Source of the DNA: Clostridium chauvoei
GTDB lineage: Bacteria; Bacillota; Clostridia; Clostridiales; Clostridiaceae
DNA: 64,000 bases
Reading direction: 5' to 3'
Assembly: GCF_002327185.1 (NCBI RefSeq)
Contig: NZ_CP018624.1
Span: 2,614,660-2,678,659, forward strand
Within the stretch, counting starts at the first letter, position 1; every line of letters begins with the position of its first letter. Under the pieces are notes generated by a model, which did not search any database, was not told the DNA's origin, and saw nothing but the letters and a program-made list of their open reading frames with translations. The position numbers and the translations under genes are program-made. Below are positions 63,770 to 64,000 of the stretch, in pieces.

Positions 63770-64000
63770 TTAAATTACTCCTTGAAGTTCTAATACTCTG
63801 TCAAAATCATAAACATATTCATCTACATATTCTCCCAACACATCTACTAAATGTATTGGTGAAACTTGATTCTTATAAAGTAAGTCTAAAAGTTTACTAA
63901 CTTTTTGTTTATCATTTGATATAAGACTAATATCATCTCTTTCAATGTTAATTACTTGTCCATCTTCAACGACTTGTCTTTCCACTTCAATACCAAATGC
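63770..64000 (-). CDS. DUF6514-like protein, start outside window
   Basis: The frame runs to the right edge without a stop: AFGIEVERQVVEDGQVINIERDDISLIS, KQKVSKLLDLLYKNQVSPIHLVDVLGEYVDEYVYDFD. A GTG at 63985 could start a 71-codon protein, but the conserved-looking AFGIEVE before it suggests the true start lies beyond the window. The pattern recalls small clostridial DUF6514 proteins (about 100-110 residues), function unknown. The 127 bp between it and acpS carry no hairpin that I noticed. Confidence 0.6.
   Translation of the reverse strand, partial: AFGIEVERQVVEDGQVINIERDDISLISNDKQKVSKLLDLLYKNQVSPIHLVDVLGEYVDEYVYDFDRVLELQGVI

Overview
The window is AT-rich chromosomal DNA with Gram-positive gene content: strong AGGAGG ribosome sites, WhiA/YvcK/RapZ, FtsEX-CtpB-MinJ-UvrBA, split transketolase and DUF1540 proteins. 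It fits a low-GC Clostridium (Clostridiaceae). Nearly all housekeeping genes are on the minus strand, so operons read from high to low coordinates. No rRNA, tRNA or CRISPR array was seen.

Layout, left to right. (1) 1-2700: end of a lactose/cellobiose-type PTS operon (IIC, a TIM-barrel-like protein, IIB cut by the window edge) with a clear promoter. (2) 2785-6865: a junkyard of decayed genes (guanine deaminase, GNAT acetyltransferase, a frameshifted membrane protein), IS3-family remnants and an apparently intact IS256-family element. (3) 6881-14150: a 7.3-kb accessory island bracketed by a perfect 40-bp direct repeat, one copy being the 3' end of the 23S rRNA methyltransferase gene rlmD. It carries an OLD-family ATPase/TOPRIM nuclease followed, 36 bp later, by an Mrr-nuclease/STAND-NTPase fusion. 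This pair looks like an anti-phage system and is the main candidate for something undescribed. No integrase was recognised. (4) 14100-23860: rlmD, a DUF1540 protein, a possible small RNA, and the block whiA-dnaE-pfkA-pyk. (5) 24068-29410: a MacB-type ABC exporter (adaptor, ATPase, permease, small membrane protein) with a LytTR/GHKL two-component system, lying between whiA and yvcK. (6) 29583-33605: yvcK-rapZ, then a 1755-bp IS with an 8-bp target duplication inserted just upstream of rapZ, and a decayed hisC end. (7) 33956-44292: murB, uvrC, an RfbC-like epimerase, an FHA-FtsW/RodA-PBP cell-wall cluster, uvrA with a LexA-like box. (8) 44331-48744: CitA/CitB-like two-component system, D-lactate dehydrogenase and AEC permease. 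(9) 48910-55977: a degenerate FtsZ-like protein, uvrB, minJ-like, ctpB, ftsX, ftsE. (10) 56132-64000: two YitT paralogues, split transketolase, mazF with a frame-broken antitoxin, a GerS/LolA-like protein, nnr, acpS and a DUF6514-like protein at the right edge.

Functional themes: glycolysis (pfkA, pyk, tkt, ldh), wall synthesis and division (murB, RodA/PBP/FHA, FtsEX-CtpB, MinJ, WhiA, YvcK), excision repair (uvrA, uvrB, uvrC), and a heavily IS-scarred accessory zone with defence genes. All family assignments were made by eye from translated sequence; no database search was run.
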